NCBI RefSeq assembly: GCF_900167945.1
Contig: NZ_FUZA01000014.1
Location: forward strand, 1 to 54,189
DNA length: 54,189 bases
Direction: 5' to 3'
Source: Dyadobacter psychrophilus
Lineage (GTDB): Bacteria > Bacteroidota > Bacteroidia > Cytophagales > Spirosomataceae
Shown: piece by piece, positions 1 to 8,195 of the stretch
Layout of the letters: each line of letters begins with the position of its first letter
Numbering within the stretch: position 1 is the first letter of the stretch
Position numbers and translations under genes: made by a program
Notes under the pieces: model-generated
Databases searched by the model: none
Seen by the model: the letters and a program-made list of their open reading frames with translations, nothing else
What the model was told of the DNA's origin: nothing

Positions 1-43
1 AGTAGCAGTCTTTTTTGTTTTCGATTTTGCATCAACAGGCTTA
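1..43. repeat. Terminal direct repeat, copy 1 (circular contig overlap)
   Basis: These 43 bases are identical to the final 43 bases of the window (54147-54189). The DprA-like reading frame continues without a shift if base 54146 is joined to base 1, which is the behaviour of a circular molecule written with a short assembly overlap. Confidence 0.95.
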
Positions 44-1059
44 ACAATCGCTTCCACTACAACTTCCGGCGCTTTTGCTTCAATCGGTGAGGCTGTCGGT
101 GCAAGGGAAACAGCCGCAGCAGGCTTAACAACCTCGATACTTGGGTGCAGCATGTGATAGAAATCCAAGAGCGTTGATTTTAAATTTTCAATGCTTTCAG
201 GCGTAGATAGAGGCTTTGCAGTGCCATTTTTGATTAGGTACTGGTTCCCTTGTGTCTTTGGATGTGACAGATATTTAGGATCATGGTTATAAGTAGCGAC
301 GATCCGTTTATTGTTACCAGCAAATTTAACCGTGTGCATTGTACCACCTTTGATATCAGTTTCAACGACAATAACAGCTTGAGACAAACCGGCCTGTATC
401 CTATCGCGCTCAACAAAGAAGTTCGATTGTGCCTTCATGCCAATTGTATACTCTGAGATCAACAAACCATCCTGATCTAATATCTTCTCCGCTAAATATT
501 TGTTTTTTGCTGGATAAAGGCTATCCAAACCATGAGCCAAAACAGCAGTTGTATAACCAAATTTGTTTAAGCATCCGGTGTGGCCAGCTGTGTCACATCC
601 AATAGCTAGGCCGCTCACAACATTAAACCCAGCTCCTCCAAACACTTCACCAAGGCGAACTCCAACCTTCATACCGTGATCAGATGGATCTCTCGTTCCA
701 ATGATAGCAACGGAGGGCTTCAAATTAAGGTCCGTATAATTGCCCTTTGCATTAACAAGCAATGGAGCATCGTCCAGATTTTTTAACAATATTGGAAAAT
801 TTGGATCATAATAATTTATAATTCGGATACCCGAATTCAGTGATTTGTTTATGGTGTCATCAGCTCTATCAAATGCTTTGGTAAAATCAGCTTGTACTAA
901 TGGGTTTCTGAGAAAATTCGCATTTTCCCTAATAAAATCGATCAGGTCATTGTCAGAGCTAATATTATAAGTTAAAGCGTTCAGCAGCTTGAACGCTGTT
1001 TTACGGCCTACATTCGGTAGACTCATAATTTTTAATACGGTGTCACTATTTATCTGCAT
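1..1059 (-). CDS. DprA/Smf-like SLOG-fold protein, main part (continues at 54012-54146)
   Basis: This is a DprA-family protein of about 397 residues when read through the circle join: 353 codons here and 44 more plus stop at 54146-54012. Residues 1-45 resemble a helix-hairpin-helix region (LPNVGRK). The Rossmann-like DprA fold follows with the family motifs: GTRDPSDHG (121-129), VSGLAIGCDTAGH (148-160), VLAHGLDSLYP (173-183), GLLISEY (198-204) and RDRIQAGLSQAVIVVE (218-233). Beyond residue 310 an Ala/Pro/Lys-rich tail replaces the usual winged helix. The start lies 2 nt after the stop of the phosphoribosyltransferase gene, and the HAD gene follows. Chromosomal DprA loads RecA on incoming ssDNA. 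In ShosTA defence pairs, as I recall them, a DprA-like protein is the antitoxin to a phosphoribosyltransferase-like toxin, and this gene order fits that model. The antitoxin role is inferred. Confidence 0.88.
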   Translation of the reverse strand, partial: MQINSDTVLKIMSLPNVGRKTAFKLLNALTYNISSDNDLIDFIRENANFLRNPLVQADFTKAFDRADDTINKSLNSGIRIINYYDPNFPILLKNLDDAPLLVNAKGNYTDLNLKPSVAIIGTRDPSDHGMKVGVRLGEVFGGAGFNVVSGLAIGCDTAGHTGCLNKFGYTTAVLAHGLDSLYPAKNKYLAEKILDQDGLLISEYTIGMKAQSNFFVERDRIQAGLSQAVIVVETDIKGGTMHTVKFAGNNKRIVATYNHDPKYLSHPKTQGNQYLIKNGTAKPLSTPESIENLKSTLLDFYHMLHPSIEVVKPAAAVSLAPTASPIEAKAPEVVVEAIVKPVDAKSKTKKTAT

Positions 1060-1061
1060 AA

Positions 1062-1610
1062 CTATTGATTTGAAGCTGTTTGAGCAAGTGCAAAGGGGAA
1101 TACACCTTTCGCACCGTTTTTCATTAAAATGTCTCTACAAGCGAATAACGAATTATTTGTTGTTGTAACATCATCTAACAAGATAATAAATTTGTCTTTA
1201 ATAAGCTCCGGATTTTCAACTTTTATAGAGTTTGTGTGAACTTGCGCCTGCCTGTTCCCGCCAGAAGCCATTTTAGCAACTTTTGTATGTCTAACCAAGC
1301 ATTTTGTGGCATTTCCACGTTTTCCATCTTTGCACAAAAATTCGGCGATCTTTCTTATCCCAGATATGTGCTTTTCTGGATCATGCGAAGGTACAACAGC
1401 GATCATAAAGCCCGAGTTGAAGCGAGCATCTAATGCTAGAGATACCTCTTTGATAATCCAATCCTCCATATTCTTGACCTTAAGAATTTCTTTACTAAAA
1501 TCATCAAATTTGGGGTTTTGACCTTGGTGATAGGGCTGATAAACACCAAATGCATTAACTGGCTTTTTATCATCAATTTCGCAAGCTGCGATTGCCTCTT
1601 TAAGTTTCAT
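1062..1610 (-). CDS. ComF/ShosT-like phosphoribosyltransferase-fold protein
   Basis: A 182-residue protein with a type I phosphoribosyltransferase fold. The PRPP-binding loop FIILLDDVTTTNNS lies at residues 141-154 after a hydrophobic strand, and the hood region VRHTKVAKMASGGNRQ resembles the conserved segment of ComF. It lacks the N-terminal zinc ribbon of true ComF. It is the first gene of an operon with the DprA-like gene (2-nt gap) and, across the circle join, a HAD phosphatase gene. A phosphoribosyltransferase beside a DprA-like protein is the composition of the ShosTA toxin-antitoxin defence system, where the transferase is the toxin. Its substrate cannot be told from sequence. The alternative is a competence-type ComF homologue, which seems unlikely on a plasmid next to a DprA with an aberrant tail. 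Confidence 0.85.
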   Translation of the reverse strand: MKLKEAIAACEIDDKKPVNAFGVYQPYHQGQNPKFDDFSKEILKVKNMEDWIIKEVSLALDARFNSGFMIAVVPSHDPEKHISGIRKIAEFLCKDGKRGNATKCLVRHTKVAKMASGGNRQAQVHTNSIKVENPELIKDKFIILLDDVTTTNNSLFACRDILMKNGAKGVFPFALAQTASNQ

Positions 1611-1801
1611 ATTTTTTAGAAGGGGGATTTTGTACTATGCAAAGTAATTTTTGAACAAATGTAACCGAAATATATTAATTCATTTAGTTATCAGCACATT
1701 AATAATTTGCGTGTAATCCCGGTTTCCATCTTAAATTTGTTGTTCTGAGCAAATACCAGTACCCAGCAGCTTAGCAATCTGCCGTTTGACTAGCCAGTTT
1801 T

Positions 1802-1820
1802 TGACTTATTCGATAAGTCA
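1802..1820. other. Perfect 8-bp palindrome with 3-nt loop
   Basis: TGACTTAT/ATAAGTCA separated by TCG lies in the 324-bp gap between the coiled-coil gene (ending 1935) and the start of the phosphoribosyltransferase gene (1610). No T-run follows it on either strand, so it is more likely an operator for the PRTase-DprA-HAD operon than a terminator. The rest of 1611-1934 shows no coding potential. Confidence 0.35.
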
Positions 1821-1934
1821 TCTAAAATGCTATATAATAGGTTTTAGATATGAATGATACGGTCATCCTACCTGGTAAATACCTAGGCAAAGCTTTCAAA
1901 TATCCTTTAACCCTCGTTACTAAGCCACACTTAG

Positions 1935-2642
1935 CTAATAAATGAGACTATCAAACAAAACCTTAAGCTCCATAGAAATCGCTTTAAAGCGTTGCTTATC
2001 GAGCAAAAGCTGTTTTTTACTTTCATTTACACTGTGAAAGTTTGTATCATACAACTCCTTAAAGAATTGATAATTGTCGCCTAAAAATTCAAGCTCCTTT
2101 GTCTCTTTAATAAGTAAAGTTTGATCGCTTGATATGCTTCTTTCAAGCGATAGGTATTCACTTTTAAGCGGGATGATTTTTCGAAGAGTGGTTATGTTGT
2201 TAGCACAGTTACCAATAGTTTCAGTAATAGCAGCTATGCACTCAAGGTCTGCAAAGATTCTGCGTTCTCTGTTTTCTCCTTTCTTTCTCAGGTAGTGCTT
2301 TGACTTAGTTCTAAGTCTTTCAACCTCGGCCTCTATTTCAGCTTTCTTAGCCTTCTCCTGTTTTAACAAGGGTGTAATTTTAAATATTTGGTATTCATCA
2401 CCACCACGATTAGCAACCGTTTCCTCATCTACTGAGAACTCGGTTTCGGCAAGACTTAGCTTACTAGACAAGATCTCTTGCGTATAGTACTGGATGTTGC
2501 TCTCTATTATGTCTACATATTTTTCGGCTTCCTGAATAAGGGTCAGATTGCTTATATTTTTTATACAGGCGTGTATGTCTGCAATCTGCTGTTCAATTTG
2601 AGCTTCCAGCTCCGAAAAGGTCATATCAGTTGGTTTGTCCAT
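1935..2642 (-). CDS. Coiled-coil protein of unknown function
   Basis: A 235-residue protein that I do not recognise. It is rich in Glu, Lys, Leu and Ile with long heptad-like stretches, notably residues 5-60 and 95-225 (LKQEKAKKAEIEAEVERLR), and has no signal peptide or membrane segment. It is probably an all-helical cytoplasmic protein. It lies upstream of the phosphoribosyltransferase/DprA/HAD operon on the same strand but 324 bp away, so a role in that system is possible and unproven. The start at 2642 gives MDKPTDMTFSELE. An internal ATG five codons later (MTFSEL) is also possible. Confidence 0.6.
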   Translation of the reverse strand: MDKPTDMTFSELEAQIEQQIADIHACIKNISNLTLIQEAEKYVDIIESNIQYYTQEILSSKLSLAETEFSVDEETVANRGGDEYQIFKITPLLKQEKAKKAEIEAEVERLRTKSKHYLRKKGENRERRIFADLECIAAITETIGNCANNITTLRKIIPLKSEYLSLERSISSDQTLLIKETKELEFLGDNYQFFKELYDTNFHSVNESKKQLLLDKQRFKAISMELKVLFDSLIY

Positions 2643-2766
2643 GCTTTCAAAGTAGATTATTGCTGTAATTTAATAACACGATCATTTTTCAAATAAGTAT
2701 TTTAGTTTTTTCTGAATAAGTTGTGTACACCCTATCCTATACAGGGTTATCATAAGGTGAGAACAA

Positions 2767-2928
2767 ATGCAATTATTGGAAATCGACCACGACGGCCACA
2801 CAGTAGAAGTCTTTTATTATTGTTGTTGCAGAGCGTGATTGAGGCATTTACGACAGCGCAGGATTGAAGAAGCTGTGAAGATGCATAAGGCGGGCTATAA
2901 GGAGCCTTACAGCTTTCATAGCTTTTAA
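2767..2928 (+). pseudogene. Small cysteine-rich ORF interrupted by in-frame TGA
   Basis: The frame opens MQLLEIDHDGHTVEVF, runs to a Cys cluster (YYCCCRA), meets a TGA at 2836-2838, and continues in the same frame to a plausible basic C-terminus (RIEEAVKMHKAGYKE) ending at TAA 2926-2928. A single TGG-to-TGA change would explain it. I do not recognise the family. Confidence 0.35.
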
Positions 2929-2952
2929 TGATCGGATATACTTTACACTTCA

Positions 2953-3266
2953 GTGTGTAGTTATACATTTAATTTGTTCACATGCATACGCCGTCTACAT
3001 GTGAACATCACATGGATATGTGGCGAAGCCCTACCCTACTTAGCATATGCAGTAGTTATACGACATGGTAAAATAGGTTTGGTTCCGAGTGACATCGGCG
3101 CACCTGGTGGCAAAAGAGACTGGACAAAAGATGTCGCACTACATCGGACCTAACAGTGCTCTTTGAGCTGGGTTGCGTGGAATGCCGGCGACGATGAAGC
3201 CACGGCCAAGCTGCACAAAAAGAAGGTGGGCGCAAGATAAAATATGTCTGTCCGGACTGTGCGTGA
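2953..3266 (+). pseudogene. Degenerate coding region ending in a CxxC...CPDC zinc ribbon
   Basis: One frame gives GEALPYLAYAVVIRH...RDWTKD (2953-3153). A second frame, ending at 3266, carries LGCVEC and KYVCPDCA, a four-cysteine zinc-ribbon layout with an in-frame TGA between the pairs. A third frame gives GDDEATAKLHKKK in the same interval. The coding character spread over three frames suggests a decayed gene with several indels. Its identity is unknown. Confidence 0.3.
2976..3006. repeat. Hairpin repeat, copy A (pair with 7920-7951)
   Basis: GTTCACATG (2976-2984) and CATGTGAAC (2998-3006) form a perfect 9-bp stem around a loop containing CATACG. A related hairpin lies at 7920-7951, preceded by the same AATTTGT and holding the same CATACG. 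The third stem pair is T-A here and C-G there, a compensatory change. Confidence 0.55.
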
Positions 3267-3350
3267 CCGCTTGGGGAAAGCCTGGGTTAAATTTAATTTT
3301 GGGGGGACTGGACTGTCGGATAAAGGATGATCAAGAAATGGATGATAAAA

Positions 3351-3383
3351 AAGCATGTTAGCGATTCGAATGCTAACATGCTT
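3351..3383. terminator. Strong 12-bp stem-loop, likely bidirectional terminator
   Basis: AAGCATGTTAGC (3351-3362) pairs perfectly with GCTAACATGCTT (3372-3383) over a 9-nt loop. An A-run precedes it and T residues follow the right arm, so transcripts on either strand would end in U. It lies just past the stop of the small minus-strand gene at 3407. Confidence 0.6.
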
Positions 3384-3406
3384 TATATCAAATTAATAGT
3401 ATTTTA

Positions 3407-3538
3407 TTAGTTCGTTTTTGTATTCTTATTAGGCACATTTACCCGTTCCTTTTCTGTGGTCTTAGGGTGACTTTCTGCGTATTCTTTTGTCGTCAACTGC
3501 CCGTTGTCTGATCTCCGATATATTGTTTTCTTAGGCAT
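3407..3538 (-). CDS. Small basic protein of MPKKTIYRRSD type
   Basis: A 43-residue, very hydrophilic protein beginning MPKKTIYRRSDNGQLTTKEY and ending at TAA 3407. I recognise the opening from many short hypothetical proteins in Bacteroidota genomes, but no function is known to me. It sits 63 bp downstream of the 307-residue gene at 3602-4525 on the same strand, probably cotranscribed, and the strong stem-loop at 3351-3383 would end that transcript. Confidence 0.7.
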   Translation of the reverse strand: MPKKTIYRRSDNGQLTTKEYAESHPKTTEKERVNVPNKNTKTN

Positions 3539-3601
3539 GATTGTGAATTTTTTAAAAAATGGATGAAAAGCAGTTACGGAATAGCCCGTAACTGCTAAAT
3601 A

Positions 3602-4525
3602 TTATGCTGCTTTTTGCCGAAGATTCAGCAATCCAGCTATTTTTTGTGGCCAACCGCCTCTGTGTACAAGTCGGTATTTTTGAAGATGTTCGTCTAAGAT
3701 CTCAGCCTTTGTTAGCTGACACAAGGATTCCCAATCTTCGCCAAATATGTATGTCGCATTGTCTGTGAACCTACTTTCGAGGAGATAGAGGTTGAGATTT
3801 TCGAAACAGAATATAACGTACCCGTCAAAGCCAGCTTCACCAATAATAAGTTTACTCGGGTTGAATCCCGAAATATGCTTAAAGCGATAATCAACTAGCC
3901 TACGTTGTGCATTTGAAAGGGATTTGGTGATATCTTTAAGAATATCTTTCGCTCTCTCCCAAGGGTACTCACCGGTTGGCAATACACGCCAGTTCCTACG
4001 CTCGATCTTAAACTTGTGAATTTGTAGTAACTTGTCTGAAAGAATATCGCATTCCCCAAACAGTTCTAGAAATAAGTTGATCGTATGCTTGATGGCTTCA
4101 TTTTGCCTGGCATCATTCGGACGATATTCCAGTGTTCGCGATACGACAACTGTTTTTCCATCCTTAACATCTACCGTCAATTCTTCACCAGGAGCAGGAA
4201 CTGTAATACGCGGATAGCGTTTATACGGAATTTCAACATGGTGCCATCGCCCATGCCAATCCTTGATCATGCCATCTCTGTAGCATCGTATCATTTTTTG
4301 ATCCTTTTGAGGATCCTGTCGGCCCTCAGAGTTAAAAAGCGATACGGGGCCCCTTGGCCTGGGTAATAATCTTTCGCCCGGATTTAACTGTGAACTGAAC
4401 CCAATAGCTGAAAGTACCTTGTGATGGAGTTCTACGTCTGTCAGAGAAATCTGGAATTTACTTCCATCTGGAAGTGCGTGAAGAAAGATGTTCACATCAT
4501 GGATACGCGTTTGTTTGAGGCGCAT
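3602..4525 (-). CDS. Hypothetical protein (307 residues)
   Basis: A soluble protein of unknown function with no signal peptide or membrane segment. It opens MRLKQTRIHDVNIFLHALPDG, has a basic mid-region (KIERRNWRVLPTGEYPWERAKDILKD, about residues 173-199) and ends LHRGGWPQKIAGLLNLRQKAA-like in a Trp/Arg-rich tail. The segment NEAIKHTINLFLELFGECDIL looks helical. Two short inverted repeats lie in its leader (4570-4616). The small gene at 3407 follows. I do not recognise the family. The length and clean frame make it a real gene. Confidence 0.65.
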   Translation of the reverse strand: MRLKQTRIHDVNIFLHALPDGSKFQISLTDVELHHKVLSAIGFSSQLNPGERLLPRPRGPVSLFNSEGRQDPQKDQKMIRCYRDGMIKDWHGRWHHVEIPYKRYPRITVPAPGEELTVDVKDGKTVVVSRTLEYRPNDARQNEAIKHTINLFLELFGECDILSDKLLQIHKFKIERRNWRVLPTGEYPWERAKDILKDITKSLSNAQRRLVDYRFKHISGFNPSKLIIGEAGFDGYVIFCFENLNLYLLESRFTDNATYIFGEDWESLCQLTKAEILDEHLQKYRLVHRGGWPQKIAGLLNLRQKAA

Positions 4526-4569
4526 GACACAAGTTGTTTACTGTAAAACAAAATTAATTCATAGTCAGG

Positions 4570-4616
4570 ATCCTCAATCGTGAGGATCAGACTGGTGGAT
4601 CAGTGCGTAACTGATA
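4570..4616. promoter_or_regulatory. Tandem hairpins in the leader of the 307-residue gene
   Basis: GATCCTCA-ATCG-TGAGGATC (4570-4589) and ATCAGT-GCGTA-ACTGAT (4600-4616) are two adjacent perfect stem-loops 45-90 bp upstream of the start at 4525. They could be an RNA leader structure or paired operators. No T-run follows. Confidence 0.35.
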
Positions 4617-5606
4617 GTTTATCAATGAATTAAATTAGCGTCAAAATGCGTTTTTGTTATATAGTAAAACCTGTGCTCTGCTCAGCGTAAAATTGATAGA
4701 GGCAGTGACGAAGTTGAAAAACAAGGGTTTAAATTTGCAGTAGAAAATCCTGTTCTTACCTTTGTTTATAAGCAATCGCATTCATCAGAGTACCAGTTGG
4801 AGGTCCAAGTCCAATCTGATACCAACCATTTTTAAGACGTAAAGGCTTCGTAGGGTGCTAACCTATGGAGCTTTTTGCGCTTTAAGCATGGATCAATTTT
4901 TATATCTTCGTAATCTTCATTCTTACTTACTTCGCTCCATCACGGAGCTTGCTATACATTCGATTAGAGGTCATGTCATTTTATCTTTCATAGACCGGAC
5001 ACCAGCTAGTACTCATCTGATGCATTCGCTAGTGTTTCAAAGATAGTGAAAAAACCTAATTCTTCCTGCTAAATTTCAGATCTGAGAGGACTTCTCCTGG
5101 TTTGGCATGTCCACCATTATAATTTTACCAGGACGCGCCACAGAGCAAAAAAAGCGGTGTTTTTTGTGTGCAATTATTTTAAAAATATCGAAAAAATATC
5201 ACTCAAATATTTGTTTTTGTCGAGAAAAACACTTTTTTGTCAAATTACAACAACGTAGTTGGTGATAACTTATGACAATTAGTTTTTGCAAAAAAGTTAA
5301 TTTGTTTGACATGATAAATTGGATTTTTCCAATGTAACTTTTTTTCAGAAATTTTAAGATTTTTATCAAAAACCTTAAAATATAATTCATAACTATTTCT
5401 GAAATTCTATGTTTAAATCGATTAAAGGCAATTTTTAACATGATTTCGTACTATTTGTAGCAAACCTTCGATATTCTGAGTATCTAAGGCGGCTACCTCT
5501 TAAAACTGTAAAATGCGAGGATTATGCCTCAAATGTATATTATAATTAAAAGGCTTGATTATCAGTTAGTTCATTGACGCTACTATAAATAAGTTGATCA
5601 TTCATT
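4617..5606. other. Gene-poor interval with an AT-rich tract
   Basis: I see no convincing gene here. A short minus-strand frame near 4836-4760 reads NGWYQIGLGPPTGTLMNAIAYKQR and may be a protein remnant. From about 5160 to 5450 the sequence is strongly AT-rich with many T and A runs. The 80-codon minus-strand frame there is Lys/Ile/Phe-dominated and looks like composition rather than a gene. Confidence 0.4.
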
Positions 5607-5960
5607 ATGCTGATAAACCTATATCCCATACGGGAATTAAATAGCCGCCAAAAGAAAATAATCGTTTTGGCGAGATTCCTTCATGAACGGCACTTTATGT
5701 CGCTAACAAAAGCGGAATGGAGATTGCTATTAGGGCAATTTGTCAAAGAGAACGATACCTTCCCCCTTCAATTTAATAAAGATGGGTTGGCTACAACCGA
5801 AAGTCTGGTTGCATTTGCGAAGGTAATGGATCGGTTTTCAGAACGAATGATAGATACGGCCGATCCTGCGTTTTACTTAGATGCCCCAAATATTTTGACA
5901 CTAAGCGGAAGTGCTGGATTCGGTCAAACGGTGATTATTAAACTGACGGCAAAGAAGTAA
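5607..5960 (+). CDS. Hypothetical protein (117 residues)
   Basis: An uncharacterised protein opening MLINLYPIRELNSRQKKIIVL, with a central helical stretch (SLTKAEWRLLLGQFVKE) and a C-terminal part that looks like beta strands (NILTLSGSAGFGQTVIIKLTAKK). It has no signal peptide and no recognised domain. An internal start at residue 31 (MSLTKAEW) is possible. It stands alone: the next 500 bp downstream hold only short, unconvincing frames. Balanced composition supports a real gene. Confidence 0.5.
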   Translation: MLINLYPIRELNSRQKKIIVLARFLHERHFMSLTKAEWRLLLGQFVKENDTFPLQFNKDGLATTESLVAFAKVMDRFSERMIDTADPAFYLDAPNILTLSGSAGFGQTVIIKLTAKK

Positions 5961-6480
5961 CCGGTTATTGATAACACTTTGCCTTTCATGACCTAACATT
6001 GATGACACGAGAACTAAGACCTGAAAGCCATTTTTTTAGAAAAGCAGGCACATCTTTGACACTGTTTAATATCAAAGGTAATAGCCCTACTTTTGACAGA
6101 ATGAGTATCAGAAACAATATTATTATAAAAGCCAGGATACCTCATAGTCCCCTTTCAGATATACGATCCGCCTGGATGAAATACCTCAAATATTGATTTT
6201 GACATTTTCAATATCCTTTGATTTTAATGTCCGCATGGCCATAGTTGTCAGTGATTAATGTGTGTTAAAGTTAAAGTCCACTTGCCCAAGTCGATGGGAC
6301 AACGTGAGCGCATCCTTATCTATATTGGCAAGCGAAATAGCCACAGATACAGAGAAATATATTCGACAGCGCCAGCAGCCATGCATCAAAGGTTATTTAT
6401 CATACGTAACAAGTGCTTTGAAACTAGCAAAATCCAATGTCTCCATGGTGTAAGTGCTTCGTTTTTCAGACAGTAACTTG
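5961..6480. other. Interval without a supported gene
   Basis: Two short frames overlap at 6258-6476. One (from 6262) has protein-like composition (ILASEIATDTEKYIRQRQ) and could be a remnant. I see no start context, domain or partner for it. Confidence 0.3.
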
Positions 6481-6836
6481 TTGTCTTTATTAATATCAAG
6501 CGGCCTGCAACTCCGTAATCACCAAAACTCAAAACAGGTAATTCCTAATTCTGGCTACGGCGCATTACTTCATCGTTGCGCCTGAGGTAAACTTATATTT
6601 CTGTTAGGCTCTTCTGGCCTTAAACGCCCATTAGTAATTCCTCAGTGACTAGGCCGCTCAATGTTTAAGTATGTGGATGGTTTCGCCCAGAGACCTTAAA
6701 TTAAACGGCCCGCAACCTGCAACTATTACTTGTGGGAGAAACATTCTGTTGCTCTTAGGATAATTATATCATTTCGACTAAGGGTAAGCTATGCGCCATT
6801 AATTTTTGGCAATAAATCTTTGCTCGAGAATATCTG
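6481..6836 (-). ncRNA. Candidate bridge/seek RNA region of the IS110-family element
   Basis: About 350 bp with no coding potential lies directly downstream of the IS110-type transposase. It holds a GGCGCA/TGCGCC stem (6559-6582) and a repeated CGGCC(T/C)GCAAC (near 6501 and 6706). IS110/IS1111 elements encode their guide RNA in the long non-coding end next to the transposase, in IS1111 types downstream of it. The position fits. The RNA fold and the target and donor loops were not computed. Confidence 0.3.
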
Positions 6837-7841
6837 TTAACTCACGCGCTCCTCATATCTTCTATTGTTCATAACACAGGAAAAGATACGATGGATTAAT
6901 TTATTTCGAAGTGCGTTAAGGGTACTCATCTTGTTCTTGCCTTCCATTACTTTCCTTTGATAATACTTTGCTAGCGAACTATCTGTTTTTTTGACGTTTT
7001 GCATTGCAGCCATATGTAATAGTGATTTTAGCTCTTTGTTGGCATAGAATGATACTTTTGTTTTTCCTAAAACACTAATACCAGATGACCATGGAAATGG
7101 AGCTACACCGCAAAAGCTTGCAAATTTTTTTGGATTTGCAAAATCTTTAAATTCATTGGTGTAAATAAGTAGATGAATCCCAATGACATTACCAATACCT
7201 GGTACAGAAGTCACCAGGTCATACAAGTGAGATAGTGTTTCATCAGATTGAACTATAGTAGTTAACTGACTTTCGATCGCAGAAATGTCTTTAGTGACGG
7301 CATCCAGACTTCGAAAGCTATGCGCTGCAAGATTTTCTGCAGAAACTGAATCCAGATAGTGACGCTCAATCTTGGAGTTTCCTTTTAAAATTACCTTCAC
7401 TTTTAAAAGACGTTTTCTTATTGTAAGAAGCTCCTGCATTTTATTAATACAGGGCCGGGGTGGTGTCCACTCACGAAGTGAAGTGAAATTTTTTCTGGCA
7501 TATTCCGCAATCCGAATAGCATCTGCCTTATCAGTTTTCCCCCTGTGAAGCCCTAACGATCGTTTGATTTGTAGCGGTGATTCTAGGAAGAGCTGAATGT
7601 GCATTTTAATTAGTACATCCGTAAGAAAAATACCATAAAGTCCCATATTCTCCGCGCAAAACGCCAGATCAGCATTTCTTAGTTTAAACTGTTCCTTTAT
7701 ACCTCTTACGAAGTTACGAAGGTCTGCCGCGCAGTTGTTTATCTTGAAGGATGCAGTTTCATTTTTATCTGAAATAAGTGCTATATCAAGAGTGTACTTC
7801 GAGATGTCAACACCGGCTATCAGTTTTGGCTGTCGTCTCAT
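6837..7841 (-). CDS. IS110-family transposase (DEDD recombinase)
   Basis: A 334-residue protein with both IS110 domains. The N-terminal RuvC-like DEDD domain begins IAGVDISKYTLDIAL (Asp in the first motif) and includes LYGIFLTDVLIKM and HRGKTDKADAIRIAEYA (Asp pair). A coiled middle leads to the transposase_20 domain with VPGIGNVIGIHLL and FASFCGVAPFPWSSG, which carries the conserved Ser-containing region. The length is typical, so it appears intact. IS110 enzymes insert without terminal inverted repeats, guided by a bridge RNA, so I could not place the element ends. The 350 bp downstream are non-coding and may hold that RNA. A hairpin repeat lies 80 bp upstream. Confidence 0.9.
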   Translation of the reverse strand: MRRQPKLIAGVDISKYTLDIALISDKNETASFKINNCAADLRNFVRGIKEQFKLRNADLAFCAENMGLYGIFLTDVLIKMHIQLFLESPLQIKRSLGLHRGKTDKADAIRIAEYARKNFTSLREWTPPRPCINKMQELLTIRKRLLKVKVILKGNSKIERHYLDSVSAENLAAHSFRSLDAVTKDISAIESQLTTIVQSDETLSHLYDLVTSVPGIGNVIGIHLLIYTNEFKDFANPKKFASFCGVAPFPWSSGISVLGKTKVSFYANKELKSLLHMAAMQNVKKTDSSLAKYYQRKVMEGKNKMSTLNALRNKLIHRIFSCVMNNRRYEERVS

Positions 7842-7919
7842 ATTTAGTATTCTACTGACCTATACCTAAGATACATATTTTTTCACTGATTTTAGTTTGT
7901 CCGGTGCATTAGTTAATTT

Positions 7920-7951
7920 GTCCACATACATACGACCTATTACATGTGGAC
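7920..7951. repeat. Hairpin repeat, copy B (pair with 2976-3006)
   Basis: GTCCACAT (7920-7927) and ATGTGGAC (7944-7951) form a perfect 8-bp stem with CATACG in the loop. It shares the preceding AATTTGT and most of the loop with copy A at 2976. A short ORF starts 4 nt after it. Confidence 0.55.
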
Positions 7952-7954
7952 GAT

Positions 7955-8074
7955 ATGAGAAATATTAAGTGGAAATATCTGGGACACGTTATCAGAACGA
8001 TGGCGGATTTTCTTGGTTTGCTTGTCAAGGACGGCCGACAGTTAGACCCAATAATTCGACGGATTGCGGCCTAG
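7955..8074 (+). CDS. Possible small protein (39 residues)
   Basis: A short frame, MRNIKWKYLGHVIRTMADFL through to LDPIIRRIAA, starts just after hairpin copy B. It is amphipathic and basic. Nothing comparable follows hairpin copy A intact, and no family is recognised. The rest of 7842-8195, between the transposase start and the EACC1 gene, shows nothing further. It may be a genuine small gene or chance. Confidence 0.3.
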   Translation: MRNIKWKYLGHVIRTMADFLGLLVKDGRQLDPIIRRIAA

Positions 8075-8195
8075 ACAACTGCTCATAGACCTATAAGTTT
8101 ATTTAAGCCTGCCATTAAAGATAAGAATCGGCAAGTATACTTATCTCCCAAAAGTCTTTAAATACCTAATAATCAACCCTTGTAGCTAAAATTAG

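Noticed and set aside
1802..1820. Palindrome as a rho-independent terminator
   Set aside because: The stem is AT-rich and no T-run follows on either strand. Kept only as a possible operator.
5199..5441. 80-codon minus-strand frame in AT-rich DNA
   Set aside because: Composition is dominated by Lys, Ile, Phe and Leu, as expected from A/T runs. There is no domain or plausible context.
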